Source: Planctomycetia bacterium
GTDB lineage: Bacteria; Planctomycetota; Planctomycetia; Pirellulales; UBA1268
Reading direction: 5' to 3'
Length of the DNA: 64,000 nt
Assembly: GCA_014192425.1 (NCBI GenBank)
Contig: BJHK01000001.1
Coordinates: forward strand, 128,623 to 192,622
Positions 8,448 through 18,181 of this stretch are shown one piece after another. Made by a program: the position numbers and the translations under genes. The first letter of the stretch is position 1. Each line of letters starts with the position of its first letter. Under the pieces are notes generated by a model, which saw only the letters and a list, made by a program, of their open reading frames with translations, had not been told where the DNA came from and did no database searches.

Positions 8448-11400
8448 GCCGCCTGGGGCGGGAGACCCGGCATGGCACGGCGCGCGGCGGGAGGCGGGCC
8501 GTCGTGCTCGCGGCGCTCGTCGCGGTCTGCCGCTGGCAGGGGACGGCGGCCGTCGAGCCGGCGGCCGGGGAGGCTGCGGAGCCCGTCGCCGGGATCGTCG
8601 AGTTCATCCGGGTCCGTGTGCCGGCAGGACGGCTGCAGGACGTGCCTGTCGACGCGGAGCGGCACGTGCCGATGTCGGTCGCGGAGTTCGACAGGGCGCT
8701 GGCCAGGCTCGGCCCGGCCGCGGCCCGTGCGGACCAGCCGGTGAGTCTTCCCGCCGCGGCCCGCTACGAGTTGCGGCCGGATGCGACCGGCGGCCTCGTC
8801 GGCCAGCTGGTGATCGACGTGGACGACGCCGCGCCGGGGCGGTTCCTGCGCCTGGGAGCGGTCCGGTCGGCCGGAGGCGTGGTGCGGACCGGCCGCGGCG
8901 CGGGGGCGGCCGTCGTGTTCGGTCTTCCCGACGGCGGCACGGCGCTGGCGACGCCGGAAGCCGGGACGTACTCCTGCCAGATCGCCTGCCCGCCCGCTGT
9001 CACGGGTGGCGGCCGCGTGCATCTCCCGCTGGTGGGATCGCTGACGACGACGATCCTCCTCGAGAACGTTCCCGCGCGGTCGCGGCCGCTGGTGTCGGCC
9101 AGCGTGGGCAGTCCGATCGTGCGCAGGATCGATGCCGGCGAGACGTCTTCGGCGTGGCGGATCGACGTCGGAGCCGCAGCGGCGGTCGACATCGAGATCG
9201 TGGATGGTGACCGGCCGGCGCCGCGGGTCGCGATCTGGACCCGGGCTTCCGTCGTCGGCGGCGCCGTCGCCGTCACGACGCAGGTCGTGCCGGCCGGCTC
9301 CTGGCACGGCGGCGAAATCGTGCTCACCAAGAGTCCGACCCTCAGGCCGACGGCCGTATGGGTCGCCGACGTGGACGACGCGGTCGGATGGCGCGAGACC
9401 GACGAGGGGCGGGAACTGCGCATCCGCGTCCCGCCGGCGGCGGAGTCGCGATCAACGCCGCTCCTCGTCGCGGCGATCGGACCCGCGCCGCTCGGCCGGG
9501 ACTGGGCCGTGCCCACGTTCGCCGTCAACGCGTTGGCCTGGGGCGGGGGCGGGATCGTGCTCACGATCGATCCCGCCGTCGTGGTCGAGGACGTCGCTGC
9601 CTCCGGCGCGGGATACCGGATGGTCACGCCGGAGATCGCGGCCCGCTGGCCGCTGCCGCCCGCCGCGCCGGCGGACGACGGCGAGCCGTCGGCGCGGATG
9701 CACTTCGAGCTGCAGCAGGCCGCGGGAGCGCCGCAGGTCGTGCTCCGGCCGCGGGCGGCGCGATTCGACGTCGCGCGCGTCACCACGGTCGAGATGACCC
9801 GCGAGCGGGTCGTGGGCCAAGCCGCCTGCGATGTGCGGGTCGTGGCCGGCGAGGCGTTCGGCATCGAGGGGCGGATCATGCAGGGCTGGGTCATCGACTC
9901 CATCGAGGCCGTCGAGTGGGACGGCGGCCGCGACGAGGATCAGGCCGGCCGGCAGCGCGGATCGGCTGCCGAACGTCGGGTCCTCGAATGGACCGAGCCC
10001 AAGCCGACGCGGGCCGGCGTGCGGCCGCTGCGGATCGTGCTCGACGCGGCGGCCACGCCGTCCCGCGGCATCGGCCTGCGGATCACCGGACACCGCCTGA
10101 GCGTGCCCTTCGACACCGGCTTCGAGACCGGCGACATGGACATTGTGCGGCTCGTCGGTGAGTCCGCTGACATGTCGGTGGTCGACTTCCGACCCGCTCC
10201 CGAGGCGCTCGTCGAGGTCGGCGGCACGCCACTCGGCCTGTTCGATGTCCCGGAGCGGCTCGTACCGCTGGTGGAGGAGACCGCCGCGCGCGGCCGCATC
10301 CGCGGCGGCGAGCAGGCGGCCTCGCGCAGGGCCGTGCTCGTGCGTCGCCGCCCGCCGCTCGACGCCGACGTCTCGATCGAGGTTGCGGTGCGCGAGGAGG
10401 TGGTCACGCAGACGTTTCGCTTCGCCTGTCAGACGGCCAGCGCCCCGCTCGACTCCTTCGTCGTTCACTTTTCGGAGCCGATGGGAAGCGAGCTGGCGTG
10501 GGAACTCGTCTCGCCCGCGGGGGGCGGCCTCGTCGCCCGCCGCGTCGAGGCGACGGACCCCGGCGCGACGGGGCCGCGCGACCGGGGACCGGGAGAGTCG
10601 TGGCTCGTCGAACTCTCGCCGGCGGTCGTCGGCCGGGTGCGGGTGCGGGCCGTCCGCGAGGTCCCGGTCATGGCGGCGGTGCCGCTGCCGTTGGCATGGG
10701 TCGAGGCGGCGACGCGGCCGGGCGGCACGGTGCTGGTGCGGGGCGAGGGGACGGTCCGCCCCACGGTTCGGAACCGCAGGCTGCGCGAAGTTCCTCCATC
10801 CGCTGAGGCCCCGGCGGGCGCCGTGGCCGAGTTCGCCTACTTCGAAACCGATCGGCGCGCGAACCCCGGGCCGGCCGCCGCGGAGGTCCTGGCGCCGCAA
10901 CCGGACGCGGAATCGCGGGCCTGGGCATGGCACGAGGAGTCGATCGTCTGGTGCCACGACTCGGGTGCCACCGAGATCGAGACGCGATTCGACATCGAGA
11001 ATCATGGCCGCGACGCCGTCACCCTGCAGCCGCTCGCCGGCCGCCGGCTTCGCGAGGTCCTGATCGATGGCCGTCCGCTCGATCTGCCCGCCATCGACGC
11101 GGCCGGCAGCCTGCGGGTTCCGCTGCCGACCGGCACGGCGCGGTTCACGCTCCAGATTCGTGCCCTCGCCGAGCACGTGCCGCGACTTGGATGCTGGTGG
11201 ATCGAGACGAGCAGCTGCACGCTCGACCTGCCGGTGCTCGATCGGCGGCTGCGGCTGCTGCTGCCCCCTGAACTCGAGGCGGTCACGGTCGGCGGACGGC
11301 ACCGCGAAGTCGCCGCCCCAGCCCGCGACTGGCGCGAACGGCTCTTCGCCCTGTCGCCCGTCCGGACCGCCGAGGCCGCTCCCGCCGCCGGCGCGGCGGG

Positions 11401-14188
11401 ATCGTTGGCGGTCGGCTTCCGCTCCCGCTGGTTCGTGCCCACGACCGGAGCCGCCGATGCGGTCGGGATCGGCATCGTGCGCCGGCGCCTGCTCGACGCG
11501 GTGGCCATCGTCTCCGCCTGGCTGGCGCTCGTCGCAGTGTCGTTCGCCGCCCGACGGTCAGTGGCGGCGTCCGTCGCGCTGTCTGCCGGCGCGGCGGTCG
11601 TGGCGCTGTGGACGCCGGCCCCGTTTCACATCGTCACCAGGGTGGCATGGTGGGCCTGTCTGGCCGGCACGGTCGTCGCCGCCCGGAGCCGCGGCTGGCC
11701 ACGCCGGCCGGTCGTCGCCGCCGTCGTGGCCGCGGTCGCCTGCTGCCCGGTGGCAGCGCTGCAGGCTGCCGACGAATCGGCGCCGCTGCGGGTGCTGGTG
11801 GTCCCCGGTGACGATGGTGACAACGTGCTCGTGCCGGAGCGGCTGTTCCGCCTGCTCGCCGCCACGGCAGCCGACGAGGACGTCGGTTTCCGCATCATCG
11901 CCTGTCGCATCCGCGTCGACGTCGCGGCGGCCGACGCCCCGTGGAGGGTCGAACTGGATGTGGATGCCGATCCCGGTGGCCGGGTCGTGCTCGACCAACG
12001 GCTGTGCGCTGCCCGGTGGCTCGCAGCCGCTGCGGACCCGGCGGCGGTGAGGGTCACGCGGGCTGCCGATGACCAGGTGGCCCGGCTGGCGGCGCTGGAA
12101 GGAGGGCGGCTGACGGTGCGGCTGGCGCTGCGGCCGGCGGTCGAGCGGCGCGGCGACGTGGAGTTCATCGCGGCCTGCCTGCCGCCGGCGGCGCGGGCCG
12201 TGGTCGAGTTCGTGGACGGCACGGGCCGAGCCGTGCAGCCGGTGGAGGATGCGCTGCAGTGCGAGGTGGCCAGACGGGCCGGTCCCTTCCTGCGCGCTGC
12301 CGCGACCGACGGCGCGTGCGACGTGAGCGGCGCGGCCGCGGTGCGGCTCGTGCGGCCGGCGGACGGAAGCGACCGGCTGGTCGGCAGCGGCCTGCGCGGG
12401 GTGCGAACGATCAACGAGGTGACGTGGGGCCTCGACGCCTGCCGCCTGCAGGCGACCTTCGAGATCGACCCGGGCGCAGGCATTTCCCGGTCCTTCGTGG
12501 TGCTGGCGCCGGCGGCTTTCGTGCCCCGGGCCCCGGAGCCGGAGGCCGAACACACGATCGTGCCGCTGGGTGCGGGCCGCCACCTCGTGGAACTGCGCCG
12601 GCCGCGCCGCGGCGTGGACCGGGTCCGTCTCGACTTCCAGTCGATGCTCGCCGATCCGGTCGGCACGTTCACCGTGCCGGAGGCGCGGCTCGAGGCGGCG
12701 GTATCCGACATGCTCGAGGTCCGGCTGAACGCGGCAGCCGACCTCGACATCGATGTGGAGCCCCCGGCCGCGGCGCTGCCCGCGAACACCGCCGACGGCG
12801 AGCCGCCGCGCAGCGGCTGGGCGTGGCGCACGGAACGTGCCGACGGGAAGCCGGTCGCCGGATCGGGGGCACGACTGTCGGTGCGCCGCAAGCTCCAGCA
12901 GGTCCGGGCCACGCAGCGGCTCGGCGTGGAGTTCACCGCGGACGGGGTGCGGCTGCAGTTGCGGGCCAAACTCGATGCTTCGACGACGCCGCTGGCATCG
13001 GTCGTCGTCGATGTTCCGCGCGGCTTCAGCGCGACGCGCGTGGCGGTGTTCGAGGACGAGGTGCTGGAGGCCGGTGCCGCGGGCCGTGGGCCGCTGGACA
13101 TCGAGTGGAAGCCCGGGGACGACGGCCTGGCGATCGTCGTGCAGCAGCCGCGGGCGGGCAGGTTCAGGCTCGAGGTCGACGCCAGCCGAACGAAGCCTCC
13201 GGCACGGCGCGGGCCGCTGCCGCTCCTCCGGGCCGAGCTTGCCGGCGGCGCTCCGCTGGCGGTCGAGTGGTGGCAGGCGGATGATGACGCCGGGGGCGTG
13301 CGCCATACGGCCGAGGTGACAGCCGCCGGACCGGCACCCGAGTACGAACTGGTGACATCGACGCTTCCCGCCGTGGAACCGCCGGCGGTCGAACTGCCGG
13401 AGGCCGCCCTGCCGGCCGCTGGTGCGCAGCCGCGCGGGGTGCTGTTGTCACGGGTTCACGTCGCTCTCGACGATGCCGGTCGGCTGCGGGGCATCGCCCG
13501 CTTCGACCTGCTCACGGCGGCCGGCAACGTGCGGCTGCGGCTTCCCGCGCGGACGCGGCTGCTCGACGTGCTGGTGGACGGCCGCGAGGTGCAGGCCGTG
13601 CCGGAGGGGCCGGAAGCCTGGGTGGTCAGACTGCACGACTCGCTCTGGCCGCGGTCGGTGTCGGTGGTCTTCGGTGCGGACGTGGGCCCGCGCGGCCGCG
13701 CCGGTCAGGTGCGGCTCGCCGCCCCGACGATCGACGGGCTGGACGTGCGCGACGTGTTGTGGACGATCGATCCGGCGCCCGGTGCCATGGTGACGCTGGT
13801 CGATTCCGCCCGCCAACTCGACGCGGCTGCGTGGCAGGCGCGTGTCCGTGACGCCGAAGCACTGGTCGTCGATGCCTTCGGGCCGGTGATCGCCGCGACA
13901 CCGGAGCCGATCCGCGAGCGGTACCGGAGCTTCGCAGCGACGCTGGCGGCTGGTCCGGCGAGCCCGCTGGAGGCGTCATGGGATGACGCGATTCCGCTGC
14001 CGGACGGCAGTGGTGGCGGCCGCGTGCACGGCCTCGCTGCGGGGGACGGCACGATTGCCTGCCGCATCGACCGCGTGGTCGACGAGTCGCTGCCCCAGCG
14101 GGTGGTCGTGACGGGAGCCTTGGTGGCCGCAATCTGCCTCGCCCGCTTCGTCGCCACGGGGCGAAGGCGGGCCGGCGTGGCAGGCTGA
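8444..14188 (+). CDS. Giant membrane-anchored protein, 1914 aa, apparent two-module fusion (unrecognised)
   Basis: The start is the ATG overlapping the previous stop; the frame is open further upstream but coupling argues for this ATG. Residues 20-38 form a signal-like hydrophobic segment. Near 52-90 there is a block (GRLQDVPVD, then VPMSVAEFDRAL) resembling the N-terminal block of the preceding protein. Hydrophobic helices occur at about 1012-1105 and again at 1882-1908. Immediately after the first helix cluster, at ~1110-1140, another such block appears (VLVVPGDDGDNVLVPERLF). The protein therefore looks like two copies of a 'block + beta-rich ectodomain + membrane anchor' module joined head to tail, with the upstream gene as a third copy. 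Function unknown; I know no catalytic motif here. Confidence 0.75.
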   Translation: MSRLGRETRHGTARGGRRAVVLAALVAVCRWQGTAAVEPAAGEAAEPVAGIVEFIRVRVPAGRLQDVPVDAERHVPMSVAEFDRALARLGPAAARADQPVSLPAAARYELRPDATGGLVGQLVIDVDDAAPGRFLRLGAVRSAGGVVRTGRGAGAAVVFGLPDGGTALATPEAGTYSCQIACPPAVTGGGRVHLPLVGSLTTTILLENVPARSRPLVSASVGSPIVRRIDAGETSSAWRIDVGAAAAVDIEIVDGDRPAPRVAIWTRASVVGGAVAVTTQVVPAGSWHGGEIVLTKSPTLRPTAVWVADVDDAVGWRETDEGRELRIRVPPAAESRSTPLLVAAIGPAPLGRDWAVPTFAVNALAWGGGGIVLTIDPAVVVEDVAASGAGYRMVTPEIAARWPLPPAAPADDGEPSARMHFELQQAAGAPQVVLRPRAARFDVARVTTVEMTRERVVGQAACDVRVVAGEAFGIEGRIMQGWVIDSIEAVEWDGGRDEDQAGRQRGSAAERRVLEWTEPKPTRAGVRPLRIVLDAAATPSRGIGLRITGHRLSVPFDTGFETGDMDIVRLVGESADMSVVDFRPAPEALVEVGGTPLGLFDVPERLVPLVEETAARGRIRGGEQAASRRAVLVRRRPPLDADVSIEVAVREEVVTQTFRFACQTASAPLDSFVVHFSEPMGSELAWELVSPAGGGLVARRVEATDPGATGPRDRGPGESWLVELSPAVVGRVRVRAVREVPVMAAVPLPLAWVEAATRPGGTVLVRGEGTVRPTVRNRRLREVPPSAEAPAGAVAEFAYFETDRRANPGPAAAEVLAPQPDAESRAWAWHEESIVWCHDSGATEIETRFDIENHGRDAVTLQPLAGRRLREVLIDGRPLDLPAIDAAGSLRVPLPTGTARFTLQIRALAEHVPRLGCWWIETSSCTLDLPVLDRRLRLLLPPELEAVTVGGRHREVAAPARDWRERLFALSPVRTAEAAPAAGAAGSLAVGFRSRWFVPTTGAADAVGIGIVRRRLLDAVAIVSAWLALVAVSFAARRSVAASVALSAGAAVVALWTPAPFHIVTRVAWWACLAGTVVAARSRGWPRRPVVAAVVAAVACCPVAALQAADESAPLRVLVVPGDDGDNVLVPERLFRLLAATAADEDVGFRIIACRIRVDVAAADAPWRVELDVDADPGGRVVLDQRLCAARWLAAAADPAAVRVTRAADDQVARLAALEGGRLTVRLALRPAVERRGDVEFIAACLPPAARAVVEFVDGTGRAVQPVEDALQCEVARRAGPFLRAAATDGACDVSGAAAVRLVRPADGSDRLVGSGLRGVRTINEVTWGLDACRLQATFEIDPGAGISRSFVVLAPAAFVPRAPEPEAEHTIVPLGAGRHLVELRRPRRGVDRVRLDFQSMLADPVGTFTVPEARLEAAVSDMLEVRLNAAADLDIDVEPPAAALPANTADGEPPRSGWAWRTERADGKPVAGSGARLSVRRKLQQVRATQRLGVEFTADGVRLQLRAKLDASTTPLASVVVDVPRGFSATRVAVFEDEVLEAGAAGRGPLDIEWKPGDDGLAIVVQQPRAGRFRLEVDASRTKPPARRGPLPLLRAELAGGAPLAVEWWQADDDAGGVRHTAEVTAAGPAPEYELVTSTLPAVEPPAVELPEAALPAAGAQPRGVLLSRVHVALDDAGRLRGIARFDLLTAAGNVRLRLPARTRLLDVLVDGREVQAVPEGPEAWVVRLHDSLWPRSVSVVFGADVGPRGRAGQVRLAAPTIDGLDVRDVLWTIDPAPGAMVTLVDSARQLDAAAWQARVRDAEALVVDAFGPVIAATPEPIRERYRSFAATLAAGPASPLEASWDDAIPLPDGSGGGRVHGLAAGDGTIACRIDRVVDESLPQRVVVTGALVAAICLARFVATGRRRAGVAG

Positions 14189-14377
14189 GTGGCAAGCCGG
14201 GCAAGCCCGGCAGCGTGAAAACAGGGCTGGCCGGCCCGCGCCCTCGCCGCTACCGTCCGCCCCCTCCCGGGCCGCTGCGGCGCCGGTCGGCGGTCGTGCT
14301 GAACCGCCGGCGTGCGCGCCGTCTGCGACGGAAAGGATTCCGCCGCACGGCCGGGTTGCATGGAGGCACCTGTTCGC

Positions 14378-15310
14378 ATGACGCCACAGTGTTCCGCGCC
14401 CGCGCGGATGTTCCGCGGATTCATCGCCGCCTGCCTGGCCGCGTTCGTCGGAGCCCAGGCAGCTGGCGGCGCCGACTTCCGCACGGCCAACTTCATCGTC
14501 GATGCCCCGACTCCCGATCTCGCCCGGAAGATCGGCGAGGCCGCGGAGCACTACCGGCAGACCCTCGCCGAGGAATGGCTGGGCACGCCGCTGCCGCGCT
14601 GGAGCCGGCCGTGCCCGATCAGGGCGCAGGTCGGGCCGCACCTCGGCGCCGGCGGCGCGACGACCTTCGTCTTCGACCGCGGCGAGGTCTACAACTGGAC
14701 GATGTCGATCCAGGGGAGCGAGGAGCGGATCGTCGACTCCGTCCTGCCGCACGAGATCACGCATACCGTCTTCGCCAGCCACTTCCGTCGCGGCCTTCCC
14801 CGCTGGGCCGACGAGGGAGCCTGCACCACGGTCGAGCACCCGGTGGAGCGCGGCCGGCAGCACAAACTACTGCTCGAATTCCTCAGCACGGGCAGGGGGA
14901 TCGCGTTTCCGGACATGTTCGCGATGCGCGAGTATCCTCGCGACGTGCTGCCGCTGTACGCTCAGGGCTATTCGCTTGCCCGCTACCTGATCGACCGCGG
15001 TGGACGGCGGAAGTACGTCGCCTTCGTCGCCGACGGCCTGGCGTCTGACGACTGGTCGCGGGCGCTGGGAAAGCACTACGGCATCGGCAGCGTGGCCCAG
15101 ATGCAGCACGTCTGGCTCGACTGGGTGAAGGAAGGCTGCCCAGCCCCCAGCGCGGCTGTCGCTGCCGCAGCCCCGCCGACCCGGCCGGGTGGGGCGGCCA
15201 CAGCGCGTGGCCAGAGCCCCGAACCGGTGGCGGCCACTCCGCCCGACCGCCGGTCGATCTACGCCAGCCGGCAACGGGTGGCGGCGGCTGATCAGCCGCT
15301 GGCGCGTTGA
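14378..15310 (+). CDS. Secreted gluzincin-type metallopeptidase-like protein (HExxH)
   Basis: 310 aa from the ATG at 14378, preceded by GGAGG at 14362-14366. Residues 11-32 form a signal peptide (FIAACLAAFVGAQAAGG). The zinc-binding motif is LPHEITHTVF, with H125, E126 and H129, followed 17 residues later by E146 in PRWADEGAC, the spacing of gluzincin peptidases (MA clan). The last ~60 residues are Pro/Ala-rich and probably disordered. It is expected to act outside the cytoplasm; substrate unknown. The gene stands alone after the giant pair, with a convergent neighbour downstream. An earlier ATG at 14360 is possible. Confidence 0.75.
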   Translation: MTPQCSAPARMFRGFIAACLAAFVGAQAAGGADFRTANFIVDAPTPDLARKIGEAAEHYRQTLAEEWLGTPLPRWSRPCPIRAQVGPHLGAGGATTFVFDRGEVYNWTMSIQGSEERIVDSVLPHEITHTVFASHFRRGLPRWADEGACTTVEHPVERGRQHKLLLEFLSTGRGIAFPDMFAMREYPRDVLPLYAQGYSLARYLIDRGGRRKYVAFVADGLASDDWSRALGKHYGIGSVAQMQHVWLDWVKEGCPAPSAAVAAAAPPTRPGGAATARGQSPEPVAATPPDRRSIYASRQRVAAADQPLAR

Positions 15311-15370
15311 CCGTCGCCACGTCCCGGCAGGGACCATGGCAGCGCTGCAGTGGCGGTGCGGCGGGCCGCG

Positions 15371-16351
15371 TCAGGGGATGGGGCCGAGTTCGGGACCGGC
15401 TCCCGTCACCAGCAGCGTGATGTGGTAGAAGACCGGCGCGGCGAAGCACATCGAGTCGATCCGGTCGAGGACTCCGCCGTGGCCGACCACGAGCGTTCCG
15501 TAGTCCTTGACGCCGCGATCGCGCTTGATGGCCGACATGGTCATGCCGCCGGCAAAGCCCATCACGGCGACCACGAAGCCGGCGAGGGCCGCCTGCCAGG
15601 GCTGGAACGGTGGCGCGGCCCACCACAGCGCGGCAGCGAGGAGGGCCGTGCTGGTGGCGCTGCCAAGCAGCCCCTCCCACGTGCGGCTGGAACTGACGGC
15701 CGCAGCGACGAGTCGCTGACCGATCATCCTGCTCCAGACGTACTGCATGCAGTCGGCGAACTGCACGAGGAGAATGAGGAAGAACAGAAGCCGGAAGTTC
15801 GCCGCTCCCCCCACGCCGGCCGCGGCGGGGATCGGGACTTGCAGCAGGGCCGGAGCGAAGGACAGGCAGTACACGCAGACCACGAGGCCGGCCTGGATTT
15901 TTGCGGTCCGCTCGAGAAAGCGCTTGAAGTCGCCGGCGAACGCAACCCGGGCGAGCACGAATAGCGTGGCGTACACCGGCAGGAAGACGCTGAAGATGTC
16001 GTAGCGGTTCAGGCCCACGAGCACGTAATGCAGCGGCGTGAACAGGAAAAACACCCAGAACAGCGCTCGATGGTCTCCCTTTCGCGTGGGCGTCAGGGTG
16101 ATGAACTCCCGCAGCGCCCAGAAGGAGACGAGGCCGAACAGGATGACGGTCGCCACGGGGCCGAGCCAGAAGGCCGCCGCCAGCACCGTGCACAGCACCC
16201 ACCAGCCTCGGAGACGCTGGTTGAATGCCCGGATCGAGGCCGGGTCGAGGCCGCGATCGGGATGGCGGCGCAGGAACTGCCCGACGCCGGTCGCCGCCGT
16301 CAGCAGGGCGAGCACGCTGGCGACGAGCGCGATGGTGAGGGGGTCGTTCAT
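15371..16351 (-). CDS. cdsA: Phosphatidate cytidylyltransferase
   Basis: 326 aa, polytopic, with about eight hydrophobic helices. Near the C-terminus (about 273-300) is the CDP-alcohol synthase signature: SAIKRDRGVKD, then GHGGVLDRIDS. The Pro that usually precedes HGG is Gly here. The enzyme makes CDP-diacylglycerol from phosphatidate and CTP for phospholipid synthesis at the inner membrane. It is the last gene of a minus-strand run, 25 bases after a PlsC-like acyltransferase that would supply its substrate phosphatidate. Confidence 0.9.
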   Translation of the reverse strand: MNDPLTIALVASVLALLTAATGVGQFLRRHPDRGLDPASIRAFNQRLRGWWVLCTVLAAAFWLGPVATVILFGLVSFWALREFITLTPTRKGDHRALFWVFFLFTPLHYVLVGLNRYDIFSVFLPVYATLFVLARVAFAGDFKRFLERTAKIQAGLVVCVYCLSFAPALLQVPIPAAAGVGGAANFRLLFFLILLVQFADCMQYVWSRMIGQRLVAAAVSSSRTWEGLLGSATSTALLAAALWWAAPPFQPWQAALAGFVVAVMGFAGGMTMSAIKRDRGVKDYGTLVVGHGGVLDRIDSMCFAAPVFYHITLLVTGAGPELGPIP

Positions 16352-16376
16352 GGGGCGCGATCCCGGCGGGAACCGC

Positions 16377-17057
16377 TCATTCCTTCAGCGAGATGACGGC
16401 TCGTCTCGCCCGGGCAAGAAACTCGAGTTTCGCCTCGCCGCGTTCCAGCCACAAGGGCGGGCCGAAACTGATGCAGGAGAGCAGGGGCACCGGAAGAAAT
16501 TCCCCGCGCGGCAGGACCCGATTGAGATTGTCGATGTGCACCGGGATGAGCTCGATCTCCGGCCGCTTCTTGGCCAGATAGTACAGGCCGCTCTTGAACT
16601 CGCCGATCTCGCCGCTGACGCTTCGCCCCCCCTCCGGAAACACGATCAGGGAACGGGTGCTGCCGGCCTCGCGCAGCATCATGTCGACCGGACTCTGGTG
16701 GACCTTGATGTCGGTGCGGTCGATGAGGATGGCGTCGAAGACCTCCTCGGCGAGCCAGCGGCGGATGGCTCCGCGCGACCAGTAGTCCTTGGCCGCAACG
16801 GGCCGCGTCAGTTCGCGCACCGGCTGCGGCAGCGACGACCAGATCACGATGGCATCGAGGTGGCTGGTGTGGTTGGCGAAGTAGACCCGCTGGCAGGTGT
16901 CGGGTTGGCTGGCAATCCAGCGGACGCTCGCGCCGGCGAGCACCCGGGCCAGCGCCGCGAGGGTCAGGCCCGCGACTCTGCAGAACGGTGACCGGCCGGC
17001 GGCGGCCGGGTCGGAAGGCGCCGCCGGTGGGTCGTTGAAGTCTGCCGGGGAGAGCAT
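16377..17057 (-). CDS. 1-acyl-sn-glycerol-3-phosphate acyltransferase (PlsC-like)
   Basis: 226 aa from the ATG at 17057, which has a GGAAG ribosome-binding site. A TTG at 17093 that overlaps the upstream stop codon (TTGA) is the alternative start and would add 12 residues. The glycerolipid acyltransferase motifs are present: NHTSHLD at 62-68 (catalytic H63 and D68) and FPEGGRS at 140-146. The enzyme transfers an acyl chain to lysophosphatidate to give phosphatidate. It lies directly upstream of cdsA, a logical pairing. Confidence 0.88.
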   Translation of the reverse strand: MLSPADFNDPPAAPSDPAAAGRSPFCRVAGLTLAALARVLAGASVRWIASQPDTCQRVYFANHTSHLDAIVIWSSLPQPVRELTRPVAAKDYWSRGAIRRWLAEEVFDAILIDRTDIKVHQSPVDMMLREAGSTRSLIVFPEGGRSVSGEIGEFKSGLYYLAKKRPEIELIPVHIDNLNRVLPRGEFLPVPLLSCISFGPPLWLERGEAKLEFLARARRAVISLKE

Positions 17058-17089
17058 CGGTTCATCTTCCGCAGCGGCTTGGCCGCCGG

Positions 17090-17776
17090 TCAATCAGGCC
17101 GCCCGGCTGGGACGTGGGGATTGGTGCGTTTTTCGCGTCCCACCGTCGTCGGATCGCCGTGCCCTGGATGGACGATCGTTTCGTCTGACAGCGTGTAGAG
17201 ATTCTGGCGGATGCCGCGGGCAAGGGTTTCGAAGTCACCGTCCGGAAAGTCGGTGCGGCCGATGCTGCCCCGGAACAGGACGTCACCCCCGAACACGACG
17301 GGCGGTTCGACCCGGTCGAGGAGGAAAACCATGTGTCCCGAGGAATGACCGGGAAGCGATCGCGCGACGATGCGCAGCCCCGCGGCCTCGATGACGGCTC
17401 CGTCGTCGAGGAGCCGGTCGGCCGGCGGGCTCTTGATCGCCATGCCGAAAGCCGCCGAGAGATTGCCCCCGGGATCGGTGAGCTTCGGTGCGTCAACGCG
17501 GCTGATGAGGATCGGGAGCCCGGGCCAGCGGGCCCGCAGCGCGGCGTTGCCGGCGATGTGGTCGGAATGGCCATGGGTGAGGAGGATTGCCGCCGGCTGG
17601 AGCCCACGGAATTCCAGCCACTCCACGACGAGGCCCGGTTCGAAGCCCGGGTCGATCACCACGCACTCGCGGCTTTCCGCGCGCGACAGCACGTAGGTGT
17701 TCTCGCCGAAAGGCTGGGACTCGATGCGGGCCAGCTCGAAGCCTTCCGGGGCGGCGAGCAACTCGGGATTGGGCAT
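17090..17776 (-). CDS. Metallo-beta-lactamase fold hydrolase (glyoxalase II-like)
   Basis: 228 aa. The zinc-binding HxHxDH motif is at 68-73 (THGHSDHIAGN); further ligand candidates are in GHSSGH and in the C-terminal HPGHGDPTT. Length and spacing match the glyoxalase II-like group of MBL hydrolases, which often cleave thioesters such as S-acylglutathione. The exact substrate is undetermined. It is the first gene of the run leading to the PlsC-like gene and cdsA. Confidence 0.8.
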   Translation of the reverse strand: MPNPELLAAPEGFELARIESQPFGENTYVLSRAESRECVVIDPGFEPGLVVEWLEFRGLQPAAILLTHGHSDHIAGNAALRARWPGLPILISRVDAPKLTDPGGNLSAAFGMAIKSPPADRLLDDGAVIEAAGLRIVARSLPGHSSGHMVFLLDRVEPPVVFGGDVLFRGSIGRTDFPDGDFETLARGIRQNLYTLSDETIVHPGHGDPTTVGREKRTNPHVPAGRPD

Positions 17777-18181
17777 CGGGAGGGAGGTCAGGCTGGGTCA
17801 GGTCAGGCGGATGGGGGCATCTGGAGGATGGGTCGAGCATGAACTGACTGGGTCGCGTTCACAAGTCGCCCGGCTGTTTCACTGTATTTCGCCGGCTCTG
17901 CTCCGATTTCGCGGGCTGACTGGGGTGGCGGCCGTGAGCCGGGCAGGATACAGTCCGGCCCTCGTTCCCAGGCATGGCCGACCGCGCGGTCCATGCCGGG
18001 CTGAGGCCGGGTTCCGATCCTTTCGGATCTACCGGCGGTTCCGGGACGAGATACGCGGGGTTAAGGCTGGCAGCGGCACGGGCGATACTCACCGAAAGTC
18101 CCGCGGCGACCGAGGACAGGCAGGGCGGAGGAGGAATCCGCCCTGGAAGGTCGCCAGCAGCGGGGTTCCATGGAGGGAATG
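17777..18181. other. Intergenic region, ~400 bp, no gene seen
   Basis: This gap lies between the divergent MBL and DUF1571 genes and should carry both promoters, but I could not pick convincing -35/-10 boxes. A small hairpin (GATCC-TTTC-GGATC, near 18017) and one copy of the GGACAGGCA word (18114-18122) are present. GGAGGG at 18172-18177 is the ribosome-binding site of the next gene. Confidence 0.4.
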
